This document shows, in pieces, positions 35,001 through 50,000 of a stretch of 64,000 nucleotides of DNA. The stretch lies in the NCBI GenBank assembly GCA_026874595.1, contig CM049306.1:93489642-93553641 (forward strand). The letters are read 5' to 3'. Each line of letters begins with the position of its first letter. Position 1 is the stretch's first letter. A program made the position numbers and the translations under genes. This DNA comes from Sipunculus nudus (lineage: Eukaryota > Annelida > Sipuncula > Golfingiida > Sipunculidae). The notes below the pieces were generated by a model. The model was given only the letters and a program-made list of their open reading frames with translations. It made no database searches and had not been told where the DNA came from.

Positions 35001-38000
35001 AAAAGGTTGTAGACCCATCATGATGTTAAATGATCATGTCTTGATACATAAACATGAACACAATGTAATCAGATTTGAGGGACTTATTTGGTATGGTGCA
35101 TGATACACAGAGATAGTATCACCTCCTTCAATTTTTTCACCATGCAGTTGGCCAATCAGACACAAGTTAACTGATTTCTGGCCAATGATGTTTCATCTTA
35201 CATCTTCTGGGCCACTGACCATTATTTAATATTGGAGGTTGCAAGCTGAGTGTCAGTCTATTGACTAAAAGATAATATATCATTAACAGAAAGTTTAAGG
35301 GACATTTGACAAAACCGATACTGAATATAATATTTTAATGTGATGTACTGGTGATCCATAACAACCCTATATTTGATTTAATTCAACACTCCATCAGAAA
35401 CATGGTTGCCAGCAGCCAACTCAGAAAAAAATCACTGAGCTTTCCCTGACTATTCTCTGACATTCAATTGGTTTTCAAGGATAAATTATCAAGCAAATTT
35501 TGAATCTGGTCTCAAAAATATCAGTTTTACAGCCAACCCAAAGCAAAACCTCATAGGAAAAATGTATGGAATACCAGAATCATACACCAGACCATGCTTT
35601 TTTTATATAACTACTCAGAAATAGAACTGGTGCATCATACTTTGTTGGTGTTATATGTTGTGTGTCCATTAAATTGATTAAATCTGCAAACGTACCGGTA
35701 ACACATTTTTATAAGAGATGCCAATCACTTTCAACTGATAACCAACTACGATCGCTACAGCCATTAAAAATTCCATGACTTTTCAATGACTTCGAAAAAA
35801 TATCAAAGAATATCCTTGACTTTTGATAAAATTCCCCAACTTTTCCCTGACCACTGGCAACCCTGAGCTCCTTCTCACTTCATCAGGAAAATGGTTACAG
35901 AAAATTGTATGAATGATAGGTGAAAATAAAGGTGCATCGTCATTAACAAATAACTGATAAAAAACCATAACAATGGTGTATACAAAATTCATCAGTTACA
36001 GTGTGATACCAGGTACAATGGATATCCCACAAAAATAATTACCGGTATAATATATAAAAAAACTAAAATATTGAACACAACATCAACAGAACTACAGCAC
36101 GAAATAATGATCATTAATATACATTACACAATCAATGAATGGAGATCCAGTACAAATAATTACCCTTAACACAGAGCCACAGGAAAACCTGATATAGGAC
36201 ATTAATTCACACATATTTAGTGGAGACCTTGTGATAGATGTAATTGATGGATAGGACTCACTTTGTATTCTAGAATCCATCTTGCTGTCTGAAGGTGCCA
36301 AATGTGGGTCTAATGTATCACTCAGACTTGAATCAAATCTGAAAATAGATTTCTTTTTAAATTTGAAAAACAATATTTATTATAACAAAACTTTTAAATG
36401 AACTGTTGGGACCATAGTGTTGCCCAACTGCCTGTCACAGTATTTTACAAAAATTACAGAGTAAACATATCTCCAAGGATACATTTCCTATGCCTGTCTT
36501 CAGAGACAGATGTGCCAATAATAATACAGTGGTTCCACAATGGCATCATGGTTAACACTATTAGATCAGAAGGGCAACATGGTACTAAATCATTTGCACA
36601 AGAAATATATGTATAACAAATATTGAAAAAATCTATACTATTATCAGTGTTTCTAAACATTTACCATGAATACAAAAGTTTATGAAGAGAGACTCACTTG
36701 CAGAGCAACCACTGCAATAGTCTTATCCGAGGTTCCCCAGGGCGAAACAGCAGATCCAAAATCCACGATTCATCAACGTCATCGGTCATGGGGCAGCCAA
36801 GGTTCTGGTTCAAACAAAAACATTAACATAAATTTGAAATATAGGATCCCCTGAAATTATAAAACATACCAACTTCACCCAATGGGCAAGTAAGGCCAAA
36901 ATAAAAAAAGGGTATGGTTCTCAGGTACTTTTTTTTTCAGAAATCAAGGCAGCAGCATAGTGTGGTATGGTTATCCTGTGATGATATGTGAATTACAGGT
37001 AAGATACTGAAACTGGACATCAGGTTTGGTCAAGTTAGGTACTGAGCTGTCATCCCTGTCAGGGCTGTTACCTAAACCAGGCAGGAGTAAATATTAAGCT
37101 TTCAACCCTGCAGCCTTTGAATATGAGTGGACTTGGGCTTGTAGCATGCTGGCCTAGCTACCTCAAGCCACTTCACATGAAGTCCGTTGTAGCATTATCA
37201 GATATAAAGGGTACACAGCACAGGATATGGACGGTGTTGCTTTTATGCACCATGTAATCTAGTATGTATAAAGAACATTGGTGTAGGATAAATATAGAAG
37301 TAAAGAAAATACATATTATATAACTGAACTCAAAACATAAGCCAAACAAAAGCAGAACTTCCCATTTTATAGAAAAAGTCCCAGCTCATGCATTACATGC
37401 AGGTGCTCAAACCATCATCAGTGTGCCTTTCTGCCATGAACATGTTTATTGTTTCTTCTAATTTTGTAAGTATTATTGTCATGAAGTTAATCTATTGAAT
37501 GGTTTGTAAGATTTTCCTTATCAGTCAAGATATTAAGCCTCCTTACTTTAAATTGTGGTGCTCCCAGAGATTTTGACTTGAAACCATTACTCTGAAGTTC
37601 AAAACTTGACTTGAACTATAGACATTTTATAAAAGTTTTATATTTCTGTATCAATAACTTTGTAAATTTTATCAGCTTTGTTCATTTATTACATTTACTG
37701 AAGGCAATCCTTAACATTTGCCAGGCCTGTATTTTTCCTGGAGACACAGGAAGTGATCATTTAATACTTTTGAATGAGATATTATGCCATTTTTTTTATA
37801 ACTTATTATTGCATATCTAGATGAATTAAATGCAATTATCATCAGTTCCTATATCTTTAAAATGTACCTGTACCTGTGTACTTTCTAAAGTACCTGTACC
37901 TAGGTACTGTCACATGAACCTGGCCCAGACCCTGATTTTGAATATATAACCTACTGTGATGGAAACCTCAGAAGTTATACAGCATTATGGCTCTCACTAA

Positions 38001-41000
38001 TTTCTTTATATGGCGCAGTATTTATAATTTGCGGCTGTAAGAACAGCCAGGTCAAACATAAACTTTTCCTTTCGTGCCAGATCACAGCAGCACCGGCCTC
38101 TGATTGGTTCACTGTAGTAAACACTACTGTACGGAACTTGCAACATTGAGATTGGTCCCTGTGGCAAACAATGTAGCCAGCATTTAAGGGAATAAAAGAC
38201 TAGGGAAAAACAAGGGTAGGAAACAAGTTTAAAACATACGGTGTCAACATCTGTCCTTGAAAGCTTATGCAAACTCCTCTATATATGGCGGCAAGGCTCT
38301 CCTTTCACACGTATAATATGGGAGTTTACACATACCTTTGTAGAAAACACTCTGAAAAGCATGTGTCATGATATCCAGTAAAACCCAATTTGAACATTGT
38401 TGTGTATTATGTGCATTAATTTGTGAATAAATACTGTATTCGATGTAATAAGTGCCCCTCCCGCAATAAGCGCACCCCTGTACTTTCAAGGGCTCTCCTT
38501 AAGAAAACAAAAGGAATGAGCGATTATCACCTAAAAAAACTATGGTAATTAGTTGTTTTCCCTACCTCGCTTGATGAATTTGAGGGCTTGAAATTATGTC
38601 AGGGTATCCCAAGCCCATAAATATTGACTAGTGAAAGGAAATTTCCCCTAAATTAGCACCTAAACGTTTCCCCAAAATTCTAATAAAAGTCAAATCTTAA
38701 CCTAGTTTCGATTAATACTGAAGTGACTAGGCTACTTCAGTCTTGGAAAAAGCGTTCATTTTTCCAGAGCAAAATATGTCCCGCAAAATAAATTTGCAAA
38801 ACCTAAATTTTCGATGAAAAAGTGACCAAAGGGTTTAAATGATTCATCATTTTCCTTCCATGGATTTTTCAGACAAGTTTGGGATAGAAAATTATACTTG
38901 CCATGGCATCTGAAACTGTTTACAGTCAAATTTTACAACCCAGAATGGACTTCTCAGATCTCAATCCTTCTCTTGGCAAGCCGTTTTTATATTGGCCAGA
39001 GCCTCACAACAAGCTGTTTTATTTGAATGGGTATTTTGACAACAAACGCGGCAGTTAACCAGAAAATAAACAACTGTCAGATCACTGCCGTAAATCCTGG
39101 ATAAAGCGATCTTACTGAAAACAGCTTGTTATAGCCCACCAAGCAGTTCACTGAAACAAGTGACCCATGGGTCATGACGCTCAGCTGACTGGGAAGAGAT
39201 TCACAAAAGGAAATTTTATCACCAGAATGGTAGTATATACCCATTCAACTGAAGCATCAAACAGATTAACCAACAGGCCAAGATTTAGTCTGTATTTATA
39301 AATCTCAAAAATAGAGAAAAATGTGTAAACTTTTAAAACTAGAATACGGGTAACCAACAAGTGACTACATGTATCTGCCAAAATCGGATAGTGAGGCATG
39401 GATTGAGTGGCAAGGGGAAATAGAGTGAGGTATGTTGCATATTAGCATGGATGTCTGCAGCCTAAATGTGTATGTAGGTTGTGCCACCTACCACAAATCC
39501 AGAAATCTGTCCAAGTTGTATACACCTGCAAAATTTTAGGCAGAAAAGTCAAACCACTACATGTATATGAGCGATTTTTGCCCATGGCAGACAAACAGAC
39601 AAACACCGTGCAAAAATCTTTGCAGGTAACCCCTCCAGTTTTGTGTATGATAAAGACCTATGTGAGATCTAAACACATGCACAATTTTGGCCCAATCGGT
39701 CAAATGGTTCCTGAGATATGAGGTTGGATGTGTCCAGCGTTAACTAGAATGTAGGTGGCGCCACCTGTCATAAAATCAAGAAAGCTGTCCACGATGTATA
39801 AACTTGCAAAATTTTAGGCAGTTATGTCAAACCACTACAGAGAAATGAGTAATTTTAGGCCACGGCAGACTAACAGACAGACGCTGTGCAAACATTGTTA
39901 CAGGTGGCGCCACCATTTTTTGTGTATGTTACAGAGCTATCAAAGGGCTACATTTGTATAAATTTTATTTCCTGATCGGTCAAACGGTTCCCGAGATATA
40001 AGCTTGGATGTCATCAGCATGAACGTGAACATAGGTGGCGCCACCTGTCATAAAATCAAGAAAGCTATCCTGGATGTATACACATGACGAATTTCAGGTG
40101 AATTAGTCAATTCACTGCAGAGATATGAGTGATTTTAACCCAAGGCAGATGAACAGATGGACACTGTGCAAACATGGTTACAGGTGGCGCCCCCCAATTT
40201 TTTGTGTATGTTATAAAGCAATCCAAGGGCTACATTTGTATCAATTTTATTTCCTGATCGGTCAAACGGTTCCCAAGATATGAGGGTTTATGAGTGGAAA
40301 CAGACCCACAAATGGACACTGGATAGAGAGGAAAGGTCAGAGGTCAATGCAAATTGGTACAAAAATACAGGTGGCTCCACCAGTCTGCAGAAACTAATAA
40401 AAACACTTAATGGTCAATATCCATGCAAAAAATCATGGTGATCTCTGCATTAGTTGTTCAGATACTTCAGTTTTTTTATCAAATTGTCCATTATTCTGAG
40501 GGATACTTCGGAGTCCTATAGCTTGAAGGATATGGGTAACAGAGACCTAATTTCAAGTTTCCACAAGCACCTTTCATGGGCCTCCTTGCATGACAAGAAT
40601 GAAGATTCTAGGTCCAGTTGTTGCGATTTGTATCCTGTTGACAGATAACCACATCTTTAAAGGTCTCAAAAAAAAGAAAAAAATTCGTAAAAATTTGAAA
40701 AAAAAATAGAGGTGGCACACCCAGTCTGCAGAAACTGATGGAACAGCTCATGATCAATATGTATGCCGAAAATCATGACCATCAGTGTTGTAGTTATTGA
40801 AATACTGCAGTTTTTGTATCAAATTTTCCATTATTCATGGGGGGGGGGGGGGGTATTTTGGACCCATACAGCTTAAAGAATATGGGTAACAGAGACCTAA
40901 TTTCAAGTTTCCATGGAGACTTTTCATGGGTCTCCCTGTGTGTCAAGAATGAAGATTCTTGGTCCAGTTTTTATGATTTGTGCCCTGTTAACAGATGTTC

Positions 41001-44000
41001 ATATCTTTAAAGGTCTCAAAAATACAGAAAAATTTCGTAAAAAAAAACGAACAAATACAGGTGGTGCCACCAGTCTGCAGAAACTTATGAAACACTCCAT
41101 GATCAATATCCATGCAAACAATTATGGTTATCTCTGCATTAGTTGTTCAGATACTTTAGCTTTTGTATCAAATTTTCCATTATTCTGAGCTGTACTTTGG
41201 AGTGCCATAGCTCAAAGGATATGGGTAACAGAGCCAAATTTCAGGTTTCCATGGAGACTTATCATGGGTCTCCCTGTGTGTCAAGAACGAAGATTCTAGG
41301 TCCAGTTGTTACGATTTGTACCCTGTTGACAGATAACTACATCCTTAAAGGTCTCAAAAATGGAGAAAACAATTCGTGAACATTGAAAAATACAGGTGGC
41401 GCCACCAGTCTGCACAAACTGATGAAACATCTCATGATCAATATGTATGTCGAAAATCATGACCATCAGTGATGTAGTTAATGAGATATTGAAGTTTTTG
41501 TATGAAATTTTTGACTATTCTGGGGGGTAATTTTGGGCCCCATAGCTCAAAGGATATGGGTAACAGAGGCCTAATTTCTGGTTTCCATGGAGACTTTGCA
41601 TAGGTCTCTCAGTCTGTCGAAAATGAAGATTCTAGGTCCAGTCGTTACGATTTGTGCCACGCTAACAGATGACAGCATCCTCAAAGGTCTCAAAAATAGA
41701 GGAAAAAATCGTAAAAAATCAAACAGTACAGGTGGCGCCACCAGTCTGCAGGAACTGATCGAACATCTCATGATCAATATGTATGCCAAAAATGAAGACC
41801 ATCAGTGATGTAGTTATTGAGATATTGAAGTTTTTGTATGAAATTTTTTACTATTCTGGGGGGTACTTTGGGGCCAGATAGCTCAAAGGATATGGGTAAC
41901 AGAGACCAAATTTCAGGTTTCCATGGAGACTTATCATGGGTCTCCCTGTGTGTCAAGAACGAAGATTCTAGGTCCAGTCGTTACGATTTGTACCCTGTTG
42001 ACAGATAACTACATCCTTAAAGGTCTCAAAAATGGAGAAAACAATTCGTGAACATTGAAAAATACAGGTGGCGCCACCAGTCTGCACAAACTGATGAAAC
42101 ATCTCATGATCAATATGTATGTCGAAAATCATGACCATCAGTGATGTAGTTAATGAGATATTGAAGTTTTTGTATGAAATTTTTGACTATTCTGGGGGGT
42201 AATTTTGGGCCCCATAGCTCGAAGGATATGGGTAACAGAGACCTAATTTCTGGTTTCCATGGAGACTTTTCATAGGTCTCTCAGTGTGTCGAAAATGAAG
42301 ATTCTAGGTCCAGTCGTTACGATTTGTGCCACGCTAACAGATGACAGCATCCTCAAAGGTCTCAAAAATAGAGGAAAAAATCGTAAAAAATCAAACAGTA
42401 CAGGTGGCGCCACCAGTCTGCAGGAACTGATCAAACATCTCATGATCAATATGTATGCCAAAAATGAAGACCATCAGTGATGTAGTTATTGAGATATTGA
42501 AGTTTTTGTATGAAATTTTTTACTATTCTGGGGGGTACTTTGGGGCCCGATAGCTCAAAGGATATGGGTAACAGAGACCTAATTTCTGGTTTCCTAAGAG
42601 ATTTTTCATGGACCTCTCAGTGTGTCAAGAATTAAGATTCTAAGTCCAGTCTTTATGATTTGTGCCTTGTTAGCAGATGTTCACATTTTTAAAGGTCTCA
42701 AAAATAGAGAAAAAAATTCGTAAAAAATCGAAAAATACAGTTGGCGCCACCAGTCTGCAGGAAGTGATGTAACATCTCATGATCAATATGTATGCCAAAA
42801 ATCATGACCATCAGTCATGTAGTTAATGAGATATTGAAGTTTTTGTATGAAATTTTTGACTTTTCTGGGGGGTACTTTGGGGCCACATAGCTTGAAGGAT
42901 ATGGGTAACAGAGACCAAATTTCAGGTTTCCAAGGAGACTTATCATGGGTCTCCCTGTGTGTCAAGAACGAAGATTCTAGGTCCAGTCGTTACGATTTGT
43001 ACCCTGTTGACAGATAACTACATCCTTAAAGGTCTCAAAAATGGAGAAAACAATTCGTGAACATTGAAAAATACAGGTGGCGCCACCAGTCTGCACAAAC
43101 TGATGAAACATCTCATGATCAATATGTATGTCGAAAATCATGACCATCAGTGATGTAGTTAATGAGATATTGAAGTTTTTGTATGAAATTTTTGACTATT
43201 CTGGGGGGGTAATTTTGGGCCCCATAGCTCGAAGGATATGGGTAACAGAGACCTAATTTCTGGTTTCCATGGAGACTTTTCATAGGTCTCTCAGTGTGTC
43301 GAAAATGAAGATTCTAGGTCCAGTCGTTACGATTTGTGCCAGGCTAACAGATGACAGCATCCTCAAAGGTCTCAAAAATAGAGGAAAAAATCGTAAAAAA
43401 TCAAACAGTACAGGTGGCGCCACCAGTCTGCAGGAACTGATCAAACATCTCATGATCAATATGTATGCCAAAAATGAAGACCATCAGTGATGTAGTTATT
43501 GAGATATTGAAGTTTTTGTATGAAATTTTTTACTATTCTGGGGGGTACTTTGGGGCCCGATAGCTCAAAGGATATGGGTAACAGAGACCTAATTTCTGGT
43601 TTCCAAGGAGATTTTTCATGGACCTCTCAGTGTGTCAAGAATTAAGATTCTAAGTCCAGTCTTTATGATTTGTGCCTTGTTAACAGATGTTCACATTTTT
43701 AAAGGTCTCAAAAATAGAGAAAAAAATTCGTAAAAAATCGAAAAATACAGGTGGCCCCACCAGTCTGCAGGAAGTGATGTAACATCTCATGATCAATATG
43801 TATGCCAAAAATCATGACCATCAGTCAAGTAGTTAATGAGATATTGAAGTTTTTGTATTAAATTTTTGACTTTTCTGGGGGGTACTTTGGGGCCCCATAG
43901 CTCGAAGGATATGGGTAACAGAGACCTAATTTCTGGTTTCCAAGGAGATTTTTTATGGACCTCCCAGAATCCCAAGTTACAAGGTTCTAGGTCCAGCGGT

Positions 44001-47000
44001 TACGATTTGTGCCTGGTTAACGGACGGACAGACGGACAGACGGACAAAGAGTGATCGCTATAGCTCAGATGACTTTCAGTCAGCTGAGCTAAAAACTTTC
44101 CATGAAAAAATTTAAACCTATTCAAGATTAACATACACTTTTCAATTTAGGCCAAAGCGGACTATGGGCTACGCGCATGCCTGCTTCTGTGAAGAGGCCG
44201 TACTGCTTAATTATATGCATGCTTGGTCAGAAGGCTGCATGATGGCTGATAGCCGTCAGTCGACAAATGGATAAACAGTGAGTTTAAGAAGATTTGATAT
44301 GAGACCCGGTCTCCACCATAATGATACAAGACCAGTCTCCACCATAATGATATGAGACCTGGTCTCCACCATAAATGATACGGAGATGGGGTTGGGGAGG
44401 TCCCCACCTGTATCACAAGCAGTTGCTGATGGGCGTGGCTGACAATGTTCCAAGACCAGTTTCATGATAGAAGTCTTTATTCAATAGCAAGTGGTCTGGG
44501 ACAGTCTCTCTCTCTGAGAGAGCTGCCCAGTCTCCCTCAAAGCGCGCACAACAGATAGTTTTGTTACAGAGCTTTCACGTGACATATGAAACGTACATAT
44601 CCATATTTCTGCATTTCGTCATAAAAGCTAAACCTTATTGGAAGACCCAAAGTAGGTCACAATTACATCAGAGTTATAAGTTGACTTAATAAGTTTTGCC
44701 AGAATCTATTGGTTGAAAGTAATCTGGAAAATCCCAAGTCTGACCTGACATACATCCAGTTATAGACTGAACTGCAGTCCTATTTACAGACTCGTATAAA
44801 CATAATCTGCCTGCCTCATCATAGAAACCAATTTAGAGCTAATTTGTGAGAGTACATTTAGGCTCTACAAACATACTGAATACCATTAGATACTTGGTTG
44901 TCTGATGAACATTAATAATTCTTTGGCTCTGTCCGAATATCAGAACAGACTGAAACCGTGATTGATCTTCATTTGCCTCTAAAGTAAATTTTAGATAAAA
45001 TATTGTAATCTTCCTTTAAATATATGTCAAGTCACATATACACCCTTTCCTACTCCATAACAGATTAAATCGAGTCAACAGCATTTCTTCTCTACAACTG
45101 CTGAAATAAACGTCCTTAAACCATTTGTGAACATAATTAATGTGCACTGGCAGTTATCTGGCGTGTTTTCAAGTTATTATCGTTCGAGGGAGCTTGCTCT
45201 CTATTCCATGCAACGTTTCCATGACATTAATGTAAACAATGTCAGTTCCCACAACAAATATTAACCTAGAACAGCACCACATTTATACGATGGAATCGTT
45301 CATACCATCCTATATATATCTAAACCTTCTGTACCGTCCATGGAAGGGAATTTCAGCGTTCTGGCACGTTGCATTAATTTCGAGGGAAACTGTGTCGTCT
45401 AAGTCACGCCAGTTCACTAACTTTTGCAAAGTGTTCAGGTGTTTCGCTAGGCCAAAATTTTGAAGAGTCTGGGACCCATAGGTATAAATTTTCAAGGGTC
45501 CTATCAAAATTGTCAAGAGTCCTGCATAAATTTAAGGAGTCCTGATAGTCCTGGCAAAGGAAAGCTATATATAGCACCTAGTGTGTATATATATATGTTG
45601 GCAATTATGATATATATTTAAAACAAATATTTTTTATGGTTGCTTTGTTCTTAAGAAAATGTTATATATTATCATTTGTGCTCCAAGCCATTTAATTAAC
45701 AATAGGATCTTACACAGGGCTTTGGCAAAATGTTCCTTTTAAAAAAACATATTTGTACTCCTTTGGTATGTGTAAGCATGCAGGTATACATATTACTGAT
45801 AGGGAAAAATACACAAGCTTATTCCAAATACTCTTTTAATGGAATGAACTTCTTAGTATCTGAAATCAAATTTATTTTATTAAAGAGAAACGCAAATGCT
45901 AAAGAATAAATCTGCTAGGTTACAATTTAAACCATGCTGATCAACAATGAAGCCTGGAAAACTATGTATAATAATTAATATATTTGTGGCATGACAAACC
46001 GGCACTGACAGCTGCTATTCCAACATGCAAGAGCCCCCCAAAATAGAGGGACAAAAATCTTAATTACATAAAAAAGACAGATTTATTTTCTTTGAAATAG
46101 TTTAACAAGATTAAGGAATGTCACAGGCTATTCTTTGCTGGAATCAATCACCAAATTCCAGCTTTTCCAACTAATTTCAACGCTCTGAAAGAACGTGATT
46201 TGCGACACCCACCTGTCACCTGGCTCCATCATGAACTTGTGTAACCTTTTAATTATAATCACAGATTATGACGTGTTTATTGGAGCTGGCCTATCAAACA
46301 CTGCATGTTGCGTTATCTGATTTTGACCATCAGCTTAAACCCTGCATTCACTTAAACATTATTATAAATACGTGGTAATAACGGCACGCAGTGAACAAGT
46401 GACCCATGGGTCATGACGCTCAGCTGACTGGGAAGAGATTCACAAAAGGAAATTTTATCATCAGAATGGTAGATACCCATTCAACTGAAGCATCAAACAG
46501 ATTAACCAACAGGCCAAGATTTAGTCTGTATTTATATATCTGAAAAATAGAGAAAAAATGTGTAAACTTTAAAAACTAGAATACGGGTAGCCGACAAGTG
46601 ACTATGTGTATCTGCCAAAATCAGAGTGAAGTGAGGCATGGATTGAGTGGCAAGGGGAAACAGAGTGAGGTATGTTGCATATTAGCATGGATGTCTGCAG
46701 CCTAAATGTGTATGTAGGTTGTGCAACCTACCACAAATCCAGAAAGCTGTCCAAGTTGTATACATATGCAAAATTTTAGGCAGAAAAGTCAAACCACTAC
46801 ATGGATATGAGTGATTTTAGCCCACGGCAGACAAACAGACAGACGCTGTGCAAAAATGGTTGCAGTTTTGTGTATGATAAAGACCTATGTGAGATCTAAA
46901 CACAAGCACAATTTTGGCCCAATCGGTCAAATGGTTCCTGAGATATTAGCTTGGATGTGTGCAGCGTTAACTAGAATGTAGGTGGCGCCACCTGTCATAA

Positions 47001-50000
47001 AATCAAGAAAGCTATCCAGGATGTATAAACCTGCAAAATTTTAGGCAGTTATGTCAAACCACTACAGAGAAATGAGTGATTTTAGGCCACGGCAGACCAA
47101 CAGACAGACGCTGTGCAAAATGTGCAAAAAAGGTTGCAGGTGGCCCCTCCAGTTTTGTGTATGATAAAGACCTATGTGAGATCTATACACATGCAAAATT
47201 TTGGCCCAATCGTTCAAACGGTTCCCGAGATATGAGCTTGGATGTCTGCAGCATAAACTAGAATAAAGGTGGCGCCACCTGTCATAAAATCAAGAAAGCT
47301 ATCCAGGATGTATAAAACTGCAAAATTTTAGGCAGATATGTCAAACCACTGCCAAGATGTGAGTGACTTTATTGCACGGCAGACAAACAGACAGACGCTG
47401 TGCAAAAATGGTTGCAGGTGGTGCCACCAGTTTTGTGTATGATAAAGAGCTATGTTAGATCTATACACATGCAAAATTTTGGCCCGATCAGTCAAACAGT
47501 TCCCGAGATATGAGCTTGGATGCCATCAGCATGAACGTGAATGTAGGTGGTGCCACCTGTCATAAAATCAAGAAAGCTATCCAGGATGTATAAAACTGCA
47601 AAATTTTAGGCAGATATGTCAAATCACTGTCGAGATATGAGTGACATCCCACGGCAGACAAACAGACCGACGCTGTGCAAGAATGGTTGCAGGTGGCGCC
47701 ACAAGTTTTGCGTATGATAAAGAGCTATGTGAGATCTGAACACATGCAAAATTTTGGCCCAATCGGTCAAACGGTTCCCGAAATATGAGCTTGGATGTCA
47801 TCAGCGTGAATGAGAATGTAGGTGGTGCCACCTGTCATAAAATCAAGAAAGCTATCCAGGATGTATAAGCATGCCGAATTTCAGGTGAATTAGTCAATTC
47901 ACTGCAGAGATATGAGTGATTTTAACCAAAGGCAGATGAACAGATGGACACTGTGCAAACATGGTTACAGGTGGCGCCACCATTTTTTGTGTATGTTATA
48001 GAGCTATCCAAGGGCTACATTAGTATTAATTTTATTTCCTGATCAGTCAAACGGTTCCCGAGATATGAGCTTGGAAAGCTGATAAAATCAAGTCCCAGAG
48101 GAGCTCTCTGGAAATGAACGCGGCAACGGGGGAGGAACCCGGTCAAAAACATAGTATCCACAAAACTTCGTTTTGGCGGGTACAAAAATACAGGTGGCTC
48201 CACCAGTCTGCAGAAACTAATAAAAACACTTACAAACATCAATATCCATGCAAAGAATCATGGTGATCTCCCCATTAGTTGTTCAGATACTTCAGCTTTT
48301 GTATCAAATTGTCCATTATTCTGAGGGATACTTCGGAGTCCTATAGCTTGAAGGATATGGGTAACAGAGACCTAATTTTAAGTTTCCACAGGCACTTTTC
48401 ATGGGCCTTCTTGCATGACAAGAATGAAGATTCTAGGTCCAGTTGTTGTGATTTGTACCCTGTTGACAGATAACCACATCTTTAAAGGTATCAAAAAAAG
48501 AGAAAAAAAATCGTAAAAATTGAAAAAAACAGAGGTGGCGCACCCCGTCTGCAGAAACTGATTGAACAGGTCATGATCAATATGTATGCCGAAAATCATG
48601 ACCATCAGTGTTGTAGTTATTGAGATACTGCAGTTTTTGTATCAAATTTTCCATTATTCTGGGGGGTAATTTGGAGCCATACAGCTTAAAGAATATGGGT
48701 AACAGAGACCTAATTTCAGGTTTCCATGGAGACTTTTCATGGGTCTCCCTGTGTGTCAAGAATGAAGATTCTAGGTCCAGTTTTAATGATTTGTGCCCTG
48801 TTAACAGATGTTCATAACTTTAAAGGTCTCAAATACAGGTGGTGCCACCAGTCTGCAGAAACTGATGAAACACTCCATGATCAATATTCATGAAAACAAT
48901 TATGGTGATCTCTGCATTAGTTGTTCAGATACTTCAGCTTTTGTATCAAATTTTCCATTATTCTGAGCTGTACTTTGGAGTGCCATAGCTCAAAGGATAT
49001 GGGTAACAGAGACCTAATTTCAGGTGTCCATGGAGACTTATCATGGGTCTCCATGTGTGTCAACAATGAAGATTCTAGGTCCAGTCCTTACGATTTGTAC
49101 CCTGTTGACAGATAACTACATCCTGAAAGGTCTCGAAAATAGAGAAAAAAAAATTGTGAAAATTTGAAAGATGAAACACCTCTTGATCAATATGTATGCC
49201 AAAAATCGTGACCATCAGTGTTGTAGTTATTGAGATGTTGCAGTTTGTTTTTATCAAATTTTTCATTATTCTGGGGGGTTATTGGGAGCCCCCCATAGCT
49301 CAAAGGATATGGGTAACAGAGACCTTATTTCAGGTTTCCATGCAGACTTTTTATGGACCTCTCAGTGTGTCAAGAATGAAGATTCTAGGTCCAGCCTTTA
49401 TGATTTGTGCCCTGTTAACAGCTGTTCACATTTTTAAATTCGTAAAAAATCAAAAAAATTCAGGTGGCGCCACCAGTCTGCAGGAAGTGATGGAACATCT
49501 CATGATCAATAAGTATGCCAAAAATCATGACCATCAGTCAAGTAGTTAATGAGATATTGAAGTTTTTGTATGAAATTTTTGACTTTTCTGGGGGGTACTT
49601 TGGGGCCCCATAGCTCAAAGAATATGGGTAACAGAGATCTAATTTATGGTTTCCACGGAGACCTTTAATAGGTTTCTCTGTGTGTCGAGAATGAAGATTC
49701 TAGGTCCAGCTGTTACGATTTGTGCCACGTTAACAGTTGACAGCATCTTTAAACGTCTCAAAAATAGAGGAAAAAATTGTAAAAAAATCGAAAAATACAG
49801 GTGGCGCCACCAGTCTGCAGGAACTTATGGAACATCTCATGATCAATATGTATGCCAAAAATCATGACCATCAGTGTTGTAGTTATTGAGATATTGAAGT
49901 TTTTGTATGAAATATTTTACTATTCTGGGGGGTACTTTGGGGCCCCATAGCTCGAAGGATATGGGTAACAGAGACCTAATTTCTGGTTTCCAAGGAGATT

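Larger units (their letters stand above)
39155..44091 (+). mobile_element. Large composite H-type element 1 in HAUS7 intron 1
   Basis: The 5' signature AACAAGTGACCCATGGGTCA lies at 39155-39174, followed by TGACGCTCAGCTGAC. Then come about three ~280-bp units (39475-40370), eleven ~336-bp units (40380-44000), an ACGGACGGACAGACGG tract (44020-44045), and the perfect terminal hairpin at 44061-44091 ending GCTGAGCTA. Opposite to HAUS7. It has no Rep, helicase, endonuclease or transposase ORF; reading frames of 60-90 residues recur only because the units recur. Structure (palindromic 5' end, tandem core, 3' hairpin) fits non-autonomous Helentron-associated elements such as DINE-1 and oyster Pearl. 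That classification is inference. Confidence 0.8.

Noticed and set aside
41587-43490. Three copies of a 73-codon ORF (starting METFHRSL or METLHRSL)
   Set aside because: They recur only because the 336-bp unit recurs. The opposite strand has equally long repeated frames, unit substitutions do not favour silent sites by eye, and no family is recognised.
49196-49549. 117-codon plus-strand ORF
   Set aside because: It lies entirely within two 336-bp units of the array and arises by chance from an indel between units.
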